Below, one piece after another: positions 55,092 through 64,000 of a stretch of 64,000 nucleotides of DNA. The DNA is from Hemicordylus capensis. Its lineage: Eukaryota > Chordata > Lepidosauria > Squamata > Cordylidae. Within the stretch, counting starts at the first letter, position 1, and every line of letters starts with the position of its first letter. The stretch covers positions 32,779,501 through 32,843,500 of the forward strand of contig NC_069659.1 of assembly GCF_027244095.1 (NCBI RefSeq), written 5' to 3'. Both the position numbers and the translations under genes were made by a program. Under the pieces are notes generated by a model, which did no database searches, was not told where the DNA came from, and saw only the letters and a list, made by a program, of their open reading frames with translations.

Positions 55092-55516
55092 TTGATTAAG
55101 TGCCATCAAGTTGGTGTCAACTCTTAGCAACCACATAGATAGATTCTCTCCAGGATGGTCTGTCTTCAGCTTGGCCTTTAAGGTCTCTCAGTGGTGCATT
55201 CATTGCTATCATAATCAAGTCCATCCACCTTGATGCTGGTCCTCTTCTTCTATTTCCTTCAACTTTTCCCAGCATTATGGACTTCTCAAGGGAGCTGGGT
55301 TTTCACATAATGTGTCCAAAGAATAATAGTTTGAGCCTGGTCATTTGTGCCTGGAGTGAAAATTCTGGATTGATTTGTTCTAGGATTCATGTGTTTGTTT
55401 TCCTGGCTGTCCATGGTATCCGCAAAAGTCTTCTCCAGCACCTAAGTTCAAAAGCGTCAATGCTTTTTCTATCTTGCTTCTTCAAAGTCCAGCTTTTGCA
55501 TCCATAGAGTGTCACG
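55092..55516 (-). mobile_element. Bov-B LINE 3' end with target duplication
   Basis: It contains the Bov-B 3' region (plus strand AAGTGCCATCAAGTTGGTGT to CATAGAGTGTCAC), collinear with 45.36-45.93 kb. The 11-base target duplication GGAATCCCTGA is at 55081-55091 and 55517-55527, so this is a discrete 5'-truncated insertion. Confidence 0.9.
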
Positions 55517-55679
55517 GGAATCCCTGACCTATCCTAATAGTCGGAAACATTACACCCTCCAGTAAAAGTTTAAATCCCATTGATCCAAGAGAGAAGATCA
55601 TCTTGGTACATTTATGAAAGCTCTCTCCCGGATTGCTCAAGGAAGGCGAGAGAAAGACAAGCCTCGCTGCAGCCGTGTG

Positions 55680-56088
55680 TTGATCCATTGTAAAAACGCG
55701 GTGGGCGGTGGGAGGCAGGCGTCAGAGCCGGGCAAGACTTCTATCCCGAGACCCACAAACACGCCAAAGCGAAACAGCCGAAAAAGAAAGAAACGCGAAA
55801 GCAGCGGCCGCATGCTTTGTACTGGGTGTCCTCTCTCGGGCGCCCCCTTTGCGCCATTCGCGTAACTCGACCGCCCCATGCGGAAAGCCGCGACCTTCCT
55901 GCGCATTTCGCGTGCCTAATTCCGAGCGGGCCGCGTGCGGCTGCGTTCCGGTGGGCGGCGTAGGCGGCTACGAGAATCGCCGCAGTGGGTGCCGGTTGTA
56001 TAAGCCGCTGGCGGCCTTTGGACTGTGCTCGGCGTGGCGAGTTCCTCCTCGCGGCCTCCTGTCCTGGGCAGCCCCTCCGCTGGCCTGC
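55680..56088 (+). promoter_or_regulatory. FDX1: FDX1 CpG-island promoter and 5' UTR
   Basis: The sequence turns abruptly CpG-rich from about 55.68 kb and stays so past exon 1 to about 56.4 kb. A TATA-like TGTATAAG lies at 55997-56004, about 85 bases before the FDX1 start codon, which fits a short 5' UTR. The transcription start was not determined and is inferred. Confidence 0.7.
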
Positions 56089-56243
56089 ATGGCTGCCTCA
56101 GGCTGCCTCCTCGTCCAGGTTGCGGCCTCCTCCTGCCGTCGCCTGCTCTCGGCGCGTAGCCGGACCAGCAGAGCTTGGGGCGCCGTGGCTGCCCGCTTAG
56201 GCCCCAGCCGGCTCCTCCATGCGTCCGCCCTGGCGGGGCTCAG
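56089..56243 (+). CDS. FDX1: FDX1 exon 1: mitochondrial ferredoxin (adrenodoxin), targeting peptide
   Basis: This exon encodes the first 51 residues plus two bases of mitochondrial ferredoxin 1. FDX1 passes electrons from ferredoxin reductase to mitochondrial P450 enzymes and also supports protein lipoylation. The peptide starts MAASGCLLVQ, is rich in Arg, Ser, Ala and Leu, and has no acidic residue, as expected of a matrix-targeting presequence. The segment RLLHASALAGL near its end would suit a processing site. The exon ends CTCAG followed by GTAAGC, a strong splice donor, after the second base of a codon. Exon 2 completes that codon as Ser, so the phases agree. The start lies in a CpG island and no later in-frame ATG occurs before the donor. 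Presequences diverge quickly, so the assignment rests mainly on exon 2 and the phase match. Confidence 0.87.
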
Positions 56244-56424
56244 GTAAGCGAGGGCCGGGCGGGGAGGGGGGTTCCTTTCCCCGGCCGGAGGAGCCTCCTC
56301 CACTGCCCCCTCGCCTGCGTGTGTCCCCCCGCCCCCGTTTGTGGGTTTTCTCCTTAACCGAGTTTGCTGCTCTGGAGGGAAGGTTTGGACCTGGGGCTTG
56401 CGCGGCTCTGGCTTCACCCTCCTT

Positions 56425-56757
56425 CATAGGGTTGCCAGCATTTCATTGCCAGAATGAGGGGCACAAGTTGGGGGGGGGGGCTGGGTGTTAGGGAGGGAGG
56501 TGTATGCAGTGGTAATCAAGAGCCTGAGTACCACTGGCCTGTATGCAACTGAATTATATGCTATGGAATAATGCCAGCATTGTCATTATGTAGAACATAT
56601 TCAAGTTATGCCACTTCTCAACTAAAAACTTTGCAAAATAAGAAGCTGCTTGCCCCAGTTCCAAAATGAGGGGGAAATGCTGTCCTTCTAGGGACCAACA
56701 TGTCATCCCTGAAATGAGGGATGTGTTGTGTAATGAGGGACAGTTGGGAACCCTGCT
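56425..56757. repeat. Inverted-repeat element in FDX1 intron 1
   Basis: The ends TAGGGTTGCCAGC and CAGTTGGGAACCCTG are partly inverted, with AATGAGGG-type repeats inside. Non-coding. Confidence 0.45.
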
Positions 56758-56824
56758 CCTTTGCCCCAGAGCAGAGGCCGCCGCCAAGAGCTTGGTCACC
56801 ATGGTGGTTTTGCTCCCTGTAAAG

Positions 56825-56971
56825 CAGGCCTGCTCACCTTCGGGCCTCCTACAGATGTTGGACTACAACACCCATGTTCCTTGGCTGTTGGCCACTGTGG
56901 CTTGGGATTATGGGAGTTGTAGTCCAAAAACAGCGGTGGGCGGGGGAGGGCAGCAAAGTTGAGCAGGCCGG
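56825..56971. mobile_element. hAT-type small element
   Basis: The ends CAGGCCTGCTCACCTT and AAGTTGAGCAGGCCGG are inverted. The flanks CTGTAAAG (56817-56824) and CTGCAAAG (56972-56979) match at 7 of 8 bases. Confidence 0.8.
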
Positions 56972-57269
56972 CTGCAAAGCCATCAAACCAAAGCATGAAG
57001 TGTGGGGGTTTCGGGTTGATGAATATGTGTGTGTCTGTTCCAGGCCTTGATGATTTTTCTTTGGATCTAGGAGGCAGCTCAAACATTTAGGAGCCAGGCA
57101 ATGGACACTCGACAAAAACTAGGAATATATTTCCAACCAGTGATGTAGTTGCAAATTCAGAAGTGCAGGCACTCTGCATGACAGCCCCCATGGTCATGCC
57201 TACCCCCAACAGCCAGAGAAACGAGAAGTACTGGTGCTCTGGCCGTGTGTGTCTCCCTTCCACTACACC

Positions 57270-58111
57270 CATTTACAACATCATCCCCAGGGCTTTCAGC
57301 TGTCTCCACTGCTGCCAGGGAGAGCCAGAAGCCATAGACTATAAAGCTACCTGTGGGGAAAGTAATTTGCCTCGGGGATGGAAAGATCTGGTTCTACCTG
57401 GCCCTGATTGCTAGTCAGCACATCTTGTAGGAGTGGGGAAGAGTTATTTAGTGTCCCAAGGCATTGATTGTACAGCAGTCTGGTGTAGAGAAATCAAATT
57501 GTGTACATCCATGTGTGAACAAGCTTCAGGTGAGCAGTAGTCCAGTGGAGGTTACTGAATACAACTGAAGTATGTTTCATATTCAAACCTTGGACAGAGT
57601 TGCTCTCCTTCCCTATATTTCTCCACCACCGAAGGCATGTTCACACAGTACTAACTACATCTCTTGAGAGTTCTGATCACACACACCCCTTCGTTCACAG
57701 CAAATGTAATGTGTGAACTAAATGATTCATGGGTATAGTCAGCAGCAGTCCCGTTGGCTGTGTCAACCTAGATCAGGGGTGGTCAGAGTTGGCCCTGCAG
57801 CAGTTTTTGGAGTACAACTCTCAGCACCTAGGAGCCACAATTTATTGTAGCTGGGGAAGATGGGAGTTGTAGTTCAACAAACAGCTGCAGGGCTAATTTT
57901 GCCTGTCCTGACCTAGAAGTTATCACCCCAATTGCTGCTCTCCCCACCCCCATAAGGTGTGCTGATTAGCAATCGGGGCCAGGTAGAACCAAATGTTGAC
58001 ATCCCCAAGGAAGATTACCTTTTCCCACAGGTAGCTGGATAATCTATGGCTTCTGGCTCTTCTTGGCAGCAGTGGTGACATCTGAAAGCTCTGGGGATGG
58101 TGGTGTAAATG
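57270..58111. repeat. Large foldback element in FDX1 intron 1
   Basis: The left arm (57270-57442) and right arm (57937-58111) are inverted. CATTTACAACATCATCCCCA pairs with GGGGATGGTGGTGTAAATG, GCCAGAAGCCATAGACTATA with ATCTATGGCTTCTGGC, and CCCTGATTGCTAGTCAGCAC with GTGCTGATTAGCAATCGGGG. The loop holds the hAT element at 57774-57910. Confidence 0.78.
57774..57910. mobile_element. hAT-type small element within the foldback
   Basis: CAGGGGTGGTCAGAGTTGG starts the element. The flanks are ACCTAGAT (57766-57773) and ACCTAGAA (57911-57918), 7 of 8 matching. Same family as 30837-30961. Confidence 0.75.
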
Positions 58112-59959
58112 TATTATTGGTACTACTACAGTAGTACTGTAAAATATTTGTTGGCTCTGGGAGCTAGGCCAAAAACCTAGGAGCCAGACTACCTTCCCCT
58201 TCTTGGAGAGGCAAACTTGCCACTTGCTCCCAGCAACGCCCTATGCTCCAAAGAGGGGGGAAACTCCTTGCCTTGCTCACTCCTCCTCCTGGTCACATCT
58301 GTCTGCCTCAGGCAGGTGGTGGATGAACGCAACCAGGACGGAGCAACCTGCCCCTGCCTTGCTTGCTCACTCTTCCTCCTGGCTGTGCCCATCCATCCAT
58401 CCATCCCAGCCCTGGCACAGGTGCCACACTTAAATTTTCAGTCACCATGGGAAACAGGTACCTGGAAATTGTCAAGCCCTTCCATATGTATGCATATGTG
58501 TGTACATTGAATAGTATTAGAAAGTAGCATGGAAGCCCTGAGGTCACATTGAGGTAGAAGGAATTGGATTTTCTGTGACATTTGGAAATTGGGTTGTTGG
58601 CTGATAGCCCAGCTCTGCCCCAGAATCAGGCTTGCCTCTGCTGTGCTATGCTGCTTCCCAGCTCAACAGTTTAGAGGCAAAACTAAACAAAGACACAGTA
58701 GTGATGGGAGGGACTGCATACGTACTGGGTGAGCTACTTTGAGGCTTTGCCTGCTTTGGATTTCACTTGTGCCACTATCCTACTTGTATACCTCTCTGCT
58801 TTCCTGTGTTGTTTGCATTAAACTTTAAATGTGCCTGTATATTCTGGCAGGAGTCTAGAACGCAACATGTGCTATAGTGTTAAACCCTCCCGTAACTTTA
58901 GTATATTGAGTTTTATAAACAATGTCAGGTTTGCATTTCCTTTCTGACCCAAGTGCAGTAATATTTGGACTCATGGAGCTGTTCACGTTCTATTTAACTT
59001 CTGGCATTGGGAAGAGGCCTTGGATTTACACATTTCTTTCTTCTAACCGCTGACTGATGTGGATGCAATTGAACAATACAGATAGTGGGTGGAGTCATAC
59101 AATCTGCTGGCAAGTAAGTTGTAAGGAACCTCCTCTTCCCAGGAAGCACACGCTCCCAGCAGGCATTTGATGCAAACTCACCAAACACTGTTTTCTGAGC
59201 CTTCTACCCAACTTTTGCCCAACATTCTTTGCCCAGTTTCATATCTTGGTTACAGAAATTGAGCAAAGGTCAGGCACAGAACTCAAGAAGTGGCAACTAG
59301 AGAGTTCGGACAATGCACCAATTGGGAGCATGTGCTCCCCAGGAACTGGAGATTACTGCCCACTTTACTTGCTAGTAGATAATGTGAACCTGCCCAGGAT
59401 TTGTTTAAACACTGCAGAAGAGATTCTACTTTATCTCTCAAGGTCAGAAAGACCAAATGTCCCTGTAAACCGAAGATCTCTCCTGACCAGATCTCCTCTT
59501 CTTTCATGAGGGAGAGAGAGAGAGAATGGAAGAGCCTGAGGCCATCTTGGATCTCATTGTAGGTAGAACCTGTAGGGACCAAATAACAAGTGAAAGCTAC
59601 AAAGAATGTGTGTGTACTTTATGGCATTTTAGTATTTTTAAATGCTGTTGTTTTAACCTCTGTAGAAACTCAGGAGGTAACTAACCATAAAAATAGTTCA
59701 TACTTGGCTGAATTTTACAGATAAACAAGGCCAGTCTTTCATCACATATTATGTCTCAAGAAATAAATGCTTTTTCCTGAGAGTAGCATGTAGCTGTCCT
59801 CTGGTGGGGAAATGGATTGAGGGGATCTTTGACAAGAATTGGATGTGGCATTATAATAAAACATGCCACACACTGTTGTTAAAGATTTCTCCTTTTGAAA
59901 CAGAAAATTATGGTTAATTAGAAAACCATTCTTCTACTGTTTTATTCTGGTTTGAATCA

Positions 59960-60195
59960 ATTGAGGCACCTTTTAACGTGGTGATTCTCTTTATTTAGCA
60001 GGGGGAGAGTAACTGGCCCTATCCACCCGCAGCACAGTACCTCCAGTGACTGTTGCTGGTGTCTGTCTTATGTTTCTTTTAGATTATGAGCCCTTTGGGG
60101 ACAGGGATCCATCTTACTTATGTATTATTTCTCTGTGTAAACCACCCTGAGCCATTTTTGGAAGGGTGGTATAGAAATTGAATAAATAATAATAT
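59960..60195 (+). mobile_element. L2-tailed dispersed repeat, uninterrupted copy
   Basis: GAGGCACCTTTTAACGTGGT, TAGCAGGGGGAGAGTAACTG, GATTATGAGCCCTTTGGGGA, TGTAAACCACCCTGAGCCAT and GGTATAGAAATTGAATAAAT mark the family in order. Fragments occur at 1.1, 22.5, 36.1, 47.2 and 52.4 kb. The end resembles L2 3' termini. Confidence 0.7.
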
Positions 60196-60984
60196 TTGTT
60201 GGAGAAACATGTCAGAAATCTTACATAAAATTGTAGCAATACCAACTACCTGCACTCTAGAAATATGACTGTCCATATCAAATATTCCTGTTTAAAATAA
60301 TTTAGAGGCTAGTTGATGTTGTTTAACTGTGGGGTGTCTTTTTTTTTTTGCTTGGAACTAAGCTATGTGATCAGCAGCATCACCTGGTCAGTTCTTGCTG
60401 GACTGCACCATCAAAAGCAGCTGAGGAATTGCTACAATGCTCTGTTCTTCTTGGCCAGGTTTAGACAGAACCATGGGTCCAGTGTTCCCGTGGTTATGTG
60501 ACCTCCCTCTGTTCTCCTGTCTGCGATTAGATGTTGGGGAGAGGGGCCCCTTCACAATTAGCGGGACTGCAGAGAGACAGGGGAGCAGGCTGTGTGGTCT
60601 CCCTTCTTGACAGAAGGGCAGCTCGCACAGCTAACTGAGCTGGAGTGAGGGAGTAGCTTCCTCCCTCAACTCTGGTCCCATTGGGCCCAAACCGCTGTGC
60701 CAGTGTTTGAATGTAGCTCTGACACCACTAAACTGGAGTTAAGGGCGGCAGAACTCCACTCTGACTGAAGGTTCAGAGTGGAGTTTGGTGAGGGAAACAG
60801 CAGGTCCCTTTTTACCCTACTTCGGTTTGCCAAGTTTGGATGTGCAGCTTCAGAAACCGGAGTTGAAGGATCTCCAGTTTCCCAGTACGTCCAAACTTGC
60901 CCTTGCCCTCTCTTTTATGCTGCACTTAGAACACTACTATACCATAAAGAAGCAGTCTAGTCTAGTCTTCTCCTTGACACTTTA

Positions 60985-61245
60985 TCTTTCTATCTATCGT
61001 ATTTTTACACCACCCATAACTTACGTCTCTGGGCGGTTTACAACAAGATTAAAAGTAAAACATTAATTAAAAATAAAAACAAAAAATTTAAAAGCAAGAA
61101 ATTTAAAACAATTTAAAATTTCAAAACAGTATTCTAAAAACAACACTAAAACAATCAAAACAATATCAGTTAAAAGTCTGGGTGAAGAAATGCGTCTTTA
61201 GAGACTTGTTAGTTCATCTCTGCAAGGAGTTTGTTTATATAGGAG
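60985..61245 (-). mobile_element. L2 LINE 3' end
   Basis: The plus strand starts ACACCACCCATAACTTACGT, CTCTGGGCGGTTTACAAC, then A-rich UTR and GTCTGGGTGAAGAAATGCGT, like the L2 at 25.66-25.86 kb. Confidence 0.72.
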
Positions 61246-61672
61246 AGCATTCACACATTTGATCTATCATCCACATGCTGATGTAATTAATGCACTTCAG
61301 AAAAACAGTACCACATGATGTTGCTGATCGTGTGGCTCTGTTCTCAGTATTATCATTCTGAGGTTTTTGAGTCTTGAGAATAATTGCACACACTGGCATA
61401 CATCCCAGGCTAGTGTGGCACTAGTACAAGGTTGTAGGGCAATAACGTTGCACAAAGAAAGGAAGTCTGTTCCAGACGTGTTCGTGCACTAACAGAAGTT
61501 GATAGGTTGTACAATTCCTTGCACAGTGTGTTGTGCATCCTTGTATAGGTCCCAAACAAAGTCTTCCACTAGTGGTTGCAAAACATCCTGTACACCACCA
61601 CAACTTTATGTAGCTGTGCAACTGAAGTGTGTGCAACCTCTCTTGTTGCACTTGTGAAACATTAGTCTAAAA

Positions 61673-61776
61673 CAGGGGTAGGCAATGTGTGACTCTCCAG
61701 CTGTTGCTGAACTACAACTCCCATCATCCCCAACTGTAATAAATGGTGTGGTTCAGCTGCACATTGCCTACCCCAG
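61673..61776. mobile_element. hAT-type small element
   Basis: The ends CAGGGGTAGGCAATGTG and CACATTGCCTACCCCAG are inverted. The flanks GTCTAAAA and GGATAAAA match at 6 of 8 bases. Confidence 0.72.
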
Positions 61777-61894
61777 GGATAAAACAAATTGGTTATTTTT
61801 GTGTTGGTAGTGTGACTCTACAAGAGCCAGCTGTTCTTGAAGCCAAATGCACAGAATCAGGGCTGCTGATAGCACCATCAAGAAAACTTTGAAG

Positions 61895-62025
61895 CAGTGT
61901 TCCCTCTAAGAGGGATTCCCAGATGCTGTACAACTCCCAGAATCCCCAGCTGCAATGCCTTTTGCTTGGGGATTATCGGAGTTGTAGTCAACAACATCTG
62001 GGAATCCCTGTTAGAGGAGCACTTG
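61895..62025. mobile_element. hAT-type small element
   Basis: The ends CAGTGTTCCCTCTAA and TTAGAGGAGCACTTG are inverted, with CTTTGAAG duplicated at 61887-61894 and 62026-62033. The interior GGGATTCCCAGATG with CATCTGGGAATCCC is palindromic. Confidence 0.9.
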
Positions 62026-62106
62026 CTTTGAAGTGTTACATTGGAAGCCTAAAGTTCAGCAAACACAAAATATCTTCTTGATGTTTTTGACAAAATGACT
62101 GCAGAT

Positions 62107-62296
62107 CACTGTTCCCTCTAAGGCGTGTGCACACACTCACAAGTTTTCTGATGTCCGCTCAGTTAACCTTCGATCCCACTCAGGTTCAATTAGGAAGGCC
62201 CCACTCTGAATGCATGTGGGCACACAGTGACTTGATACTGCCACCCAGAACAAAACTCATTCCGCACAGAGATGAAAAAAATTAGAGGGACCACTG
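62107..62296. mobile_element. hAT-type element, 190 bp
   Basis: The ends CACTGTTCCCTCTAAGG and TTAGAGGGACCACTG are inverted, with CTGCAGAT duplicated at 62099-62106 and 62297-62304. Same family as 37857 and 54838. It lies 81 bases from the preceding element, in FDX1 intron 1. Confidence 0.92.
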
Positions 62297-62716
62297 CTGC
62301 AGATGTTACCACTACACTAAAGCTGAAGATTCATATTTATTAGAAGTGTGTTAATCTCAGCCCATACTTCCCAAAGAAGTGTTCTGTGGTGAGGTCCACA
62401 GCTGTTCAAAGTTTGTGTTCTGTTGCTTACCTACTCTCCAGAACGTCATGGAATCCTGTTCAGTCTCTCACACTGTTATAGGTAAAGCCTACCTACCTAC
62501 CTATTCCAGGATCAACTGAAATGGACTATTTAAATTTAATTTTAAAGGATTGTAAAGAGGAGAATTTATTCAATGTTGCTAAATTTTATTATATTTGTGG
62601 TGTTATTCAGAATGAAGTTGTTAATTCTAAATGATTTTATTTTTGTAATTCTGGCCATTGGCTGTACTAATAAAGACTGAGACTTGAAGACTATGACAGC
62701 GTTGTTGTTTTTCCAG

Positions 62717-62841
62717 CTCAGAAGATAAAGTTACTGTGCACTTCATAAACCGTGATGGTGACAAACTAACAGCCCAAGGAAAGGTTGGGGACTCGCTTCT
62801 AGATGTTGTGGTTGATAACAACCTAGACATAGATGGATTTG
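62717..62841 (+). CDS. FDX1: FDX1 exon 2: N-terminal part of the [2Fe-2S] ferredoxin domain
   Basis: Spliced to exon 1, this exon reads [30 protein letters not shown] and [10 protein letters not shown], ending GFG across the next junction. This matches the start of mature vertebrate adrenodoxin, recalled for human as [16 protein letters not shown] and [14 protein letters not shown]. It supplies the first strands and helix of the beta-grasp fold. The acceptor is TTTTTCCAG and the donor is G followed by GTAAGT. The exon ends one base into a codon, just before the cluster-binding loop that holds the first three cysteines in the family. Those cysteines and the acidic partner-binding helix must be in exons right of the window. 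FDX2 is excluded because its strand sequences differ clearly. The gene is therefore present only as its 5' part. Confidence 0.96.
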
Positions 62842-64000
62842 GTAAGTGAAAGTGTTTCTTGTTGCAAAACTAGAATATGATTTCAGAAGAAAATGAAATT
62901 GTATGGAGCATGATCCAGCTGAAGCGAAACACTTCTCTATCTATCCCACTGATTTGAATAGGGATGTTAAGCAGCCAGGAAATGATAATAGTAAGCAAAA
63001 ATAGAGCCAACCTTGTGCATTCTGGAGCAGGTATGTTCTTGAATGAGCATTAGTTCCCACAAGCAAATTGTAATTCTTCCTGCAGAAGTGTTCTTTCCCT
63101 TTCCAACAGCCTGACTCTAACTTTCCTCTATTCTGCAGTCTGTAAGGCTTCCTACTATAATGGTTTGCCATGTGTATAAGGAGATTTTCAAAACTGACGT
63201 ACTTCATTCAGTGGGATAGATTCCTAGTGTCTGGCAGACCATTTTAACTTCTCTTCAAACCTGAGTGCTTCTTGTCCTATTGTAGCAAAGGATACAAGGG
63301 TAGATCAGTGGCAGTTTCAGGAATGTAAAAAACCTTTTGTGTAGTGGGGTGTGTGTGTGCCCTACTACCGTATCTGACCCAGAACGTAAGAGGTTGGGCC
63401 TTGTGGACAGATGAAATAAATGGCTAACCTTACCTAGCTTTTCATCTCCATCCATTGAAAAAATCTTTTGGAATGTAGCTGTTTCACACACCTCTTCTCC
63501 CCCTACTTCTTCTGATCCTTTGGCGGCTTTGGGAAAGCCTTGGTCCTCTGTACTCTGGCCTCCCAAGAGTATATTTATGCACCTACCCACTCAACCATCC
63601 TACTTATGATTGGTCACTTTGTTTCTGAATCCTGTGCAGCAAGCCAGCAACTTCCTCCCTTTTGTGCCTACTTTCTTTCTTCCATCATTGGGGACAGGCC
63701 ACAGCTCAGTACTGCAGCACCTGCTCTGTATGCAGAAAGTTCCAGGCTCAACCCCTGGCATAGGCAGAGCTGGGAAGGATCCCTCTTTGAAACCCTAGAG
63801 AGACCCATCAGTCAATGTGTAGACAGTGTTAAACTAGATGGACCAATGATCTGGTTCAGCATAAGGCTGCTTCATGTTCATTTAGTTCTTGCTTCCATTG
63901 GATCCAGACTACTAACAGTTTTCCCTGCTTCCTCTTCCTTACCTTCGTGTTCAAACTCTGATTCATGGTGTAACTGTACTGTTGTCCACCTCTCTGGCAC
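62842..64000 (+). other. FDX1: FDX1 intron 2 (5' part)
   Basis: Sequence after the exon 2 donor GTAAGT to the window end. Apart from a tRNA-headed SINE at about 63.69-63.88 kb, no feature is recognisable. Exon 3, with the cluster cysteines, is not reached. Confidence 0.8.
63690..63882 (+). mobile_element. tRNA-headed SINE with CR1-like tail, in FDX1 intron 2
   Basis: Head ACAGCTCAGTACTGCAGCAC with B box GGCTCAACCCC, tail TAAACTAGATGGACCAATGA and TAAGGCTGCTTCATGTTC. Diverged relative to the copy at 18118. Confidence 0.72.

Larger units (their letters stand above)
56244..62716 (+). other. FDX1: FDX1 intron 1
   Basis: This 6.5-kb intron is bounded by a GTAAGC donor and a pyrimidine-rich tract ending in AG. 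It holds several hAT-type small elements, a foldback element at 57.3-58.1 kb, an L2-tailed repeat at 60 kb and an L2 3' end at 61 kb. The stretch 58112-59950 shows no recognisable gene or repeat by eye. Short open frames here look like chance. Confidence 0.85.

Overview
The window looks like lizard or snake (squamate) nuclear DNA. The evidence is its repeats: a 5S rRNA-headed SINE, tRNA-headed SINEs with Bov-B-type tails (Sauria SINE type), abundant CR1, L2 and Bov-B LINEs, a Penelope-like remnant, Helitrons and many small hAT-type elements with 8-bp target-site duplications. All family names come from reading the sequence; no database search was possible.

Host genes are sparse. The only clear one is FDX1 (mitochondrial ferredoxin/adrenodoxin) on the + strand at the right edge. 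Its CpG-island promoter lies at about 55.68-56.09 kb. Coding exon 1 (56089-56243) encodes the mitochondrial targeting peptide. Exon 2 (62717-62841) encodes the first strands of the ferredoxin fold. The exons with the [2Fe-2S] cysteines lie beyond the window. A second CpG island at about 9.4-10.65 kb is an orphan promoter with YY1, NRF1 and E-box motifs. In other amniotes the neighbour upstream of FDX1 is RDX in the opposite orientation, so the island may be the RDX first exon and promoter, with 1-9.4 kb as its first intron. No RDX coding exon is visible, so that is inference.

Layout: 1-9.4 kb is AT-rich with old repeats and a 1.2-kb hAT element at its left end. 9.4-10.65 kb is the orphan CpG island. 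10.65-55.6 kb is a gene desert packed with mobile elements. These include SINE/LINE clusters (11-19 kb), a three-level nest of inverted-repeat elements (23.3-24.3 kb), an internally deleted L2 next to a Penelope GIY-YIG remnant (25.6-28.2 kb), and an L2 split by a Helitron (32.3-33.9 kb). They also include a satellite-like array of roughly 145-bp units (37.25-38.38 kb), a second Helitron (39.9 kb), a solo LTR (43.0-43.6 kb), a Bov-B LINE carrying two insertions (45.35-47.18 kb), a nearly complete CR1 with a long ORF2 (47.4-52.3 kb), and a 197-bp tandem duplication beside an L2 piece (53.37-54.47 kb). 55.6-64 kb is FDX1.

No previously undescribed host system is visible. The most interesting material is transposon architecture: foldback hAT elements with intact duplications, a Helitron pair sharing terminal structures, and inverted repeats framing the Penelope remnant.
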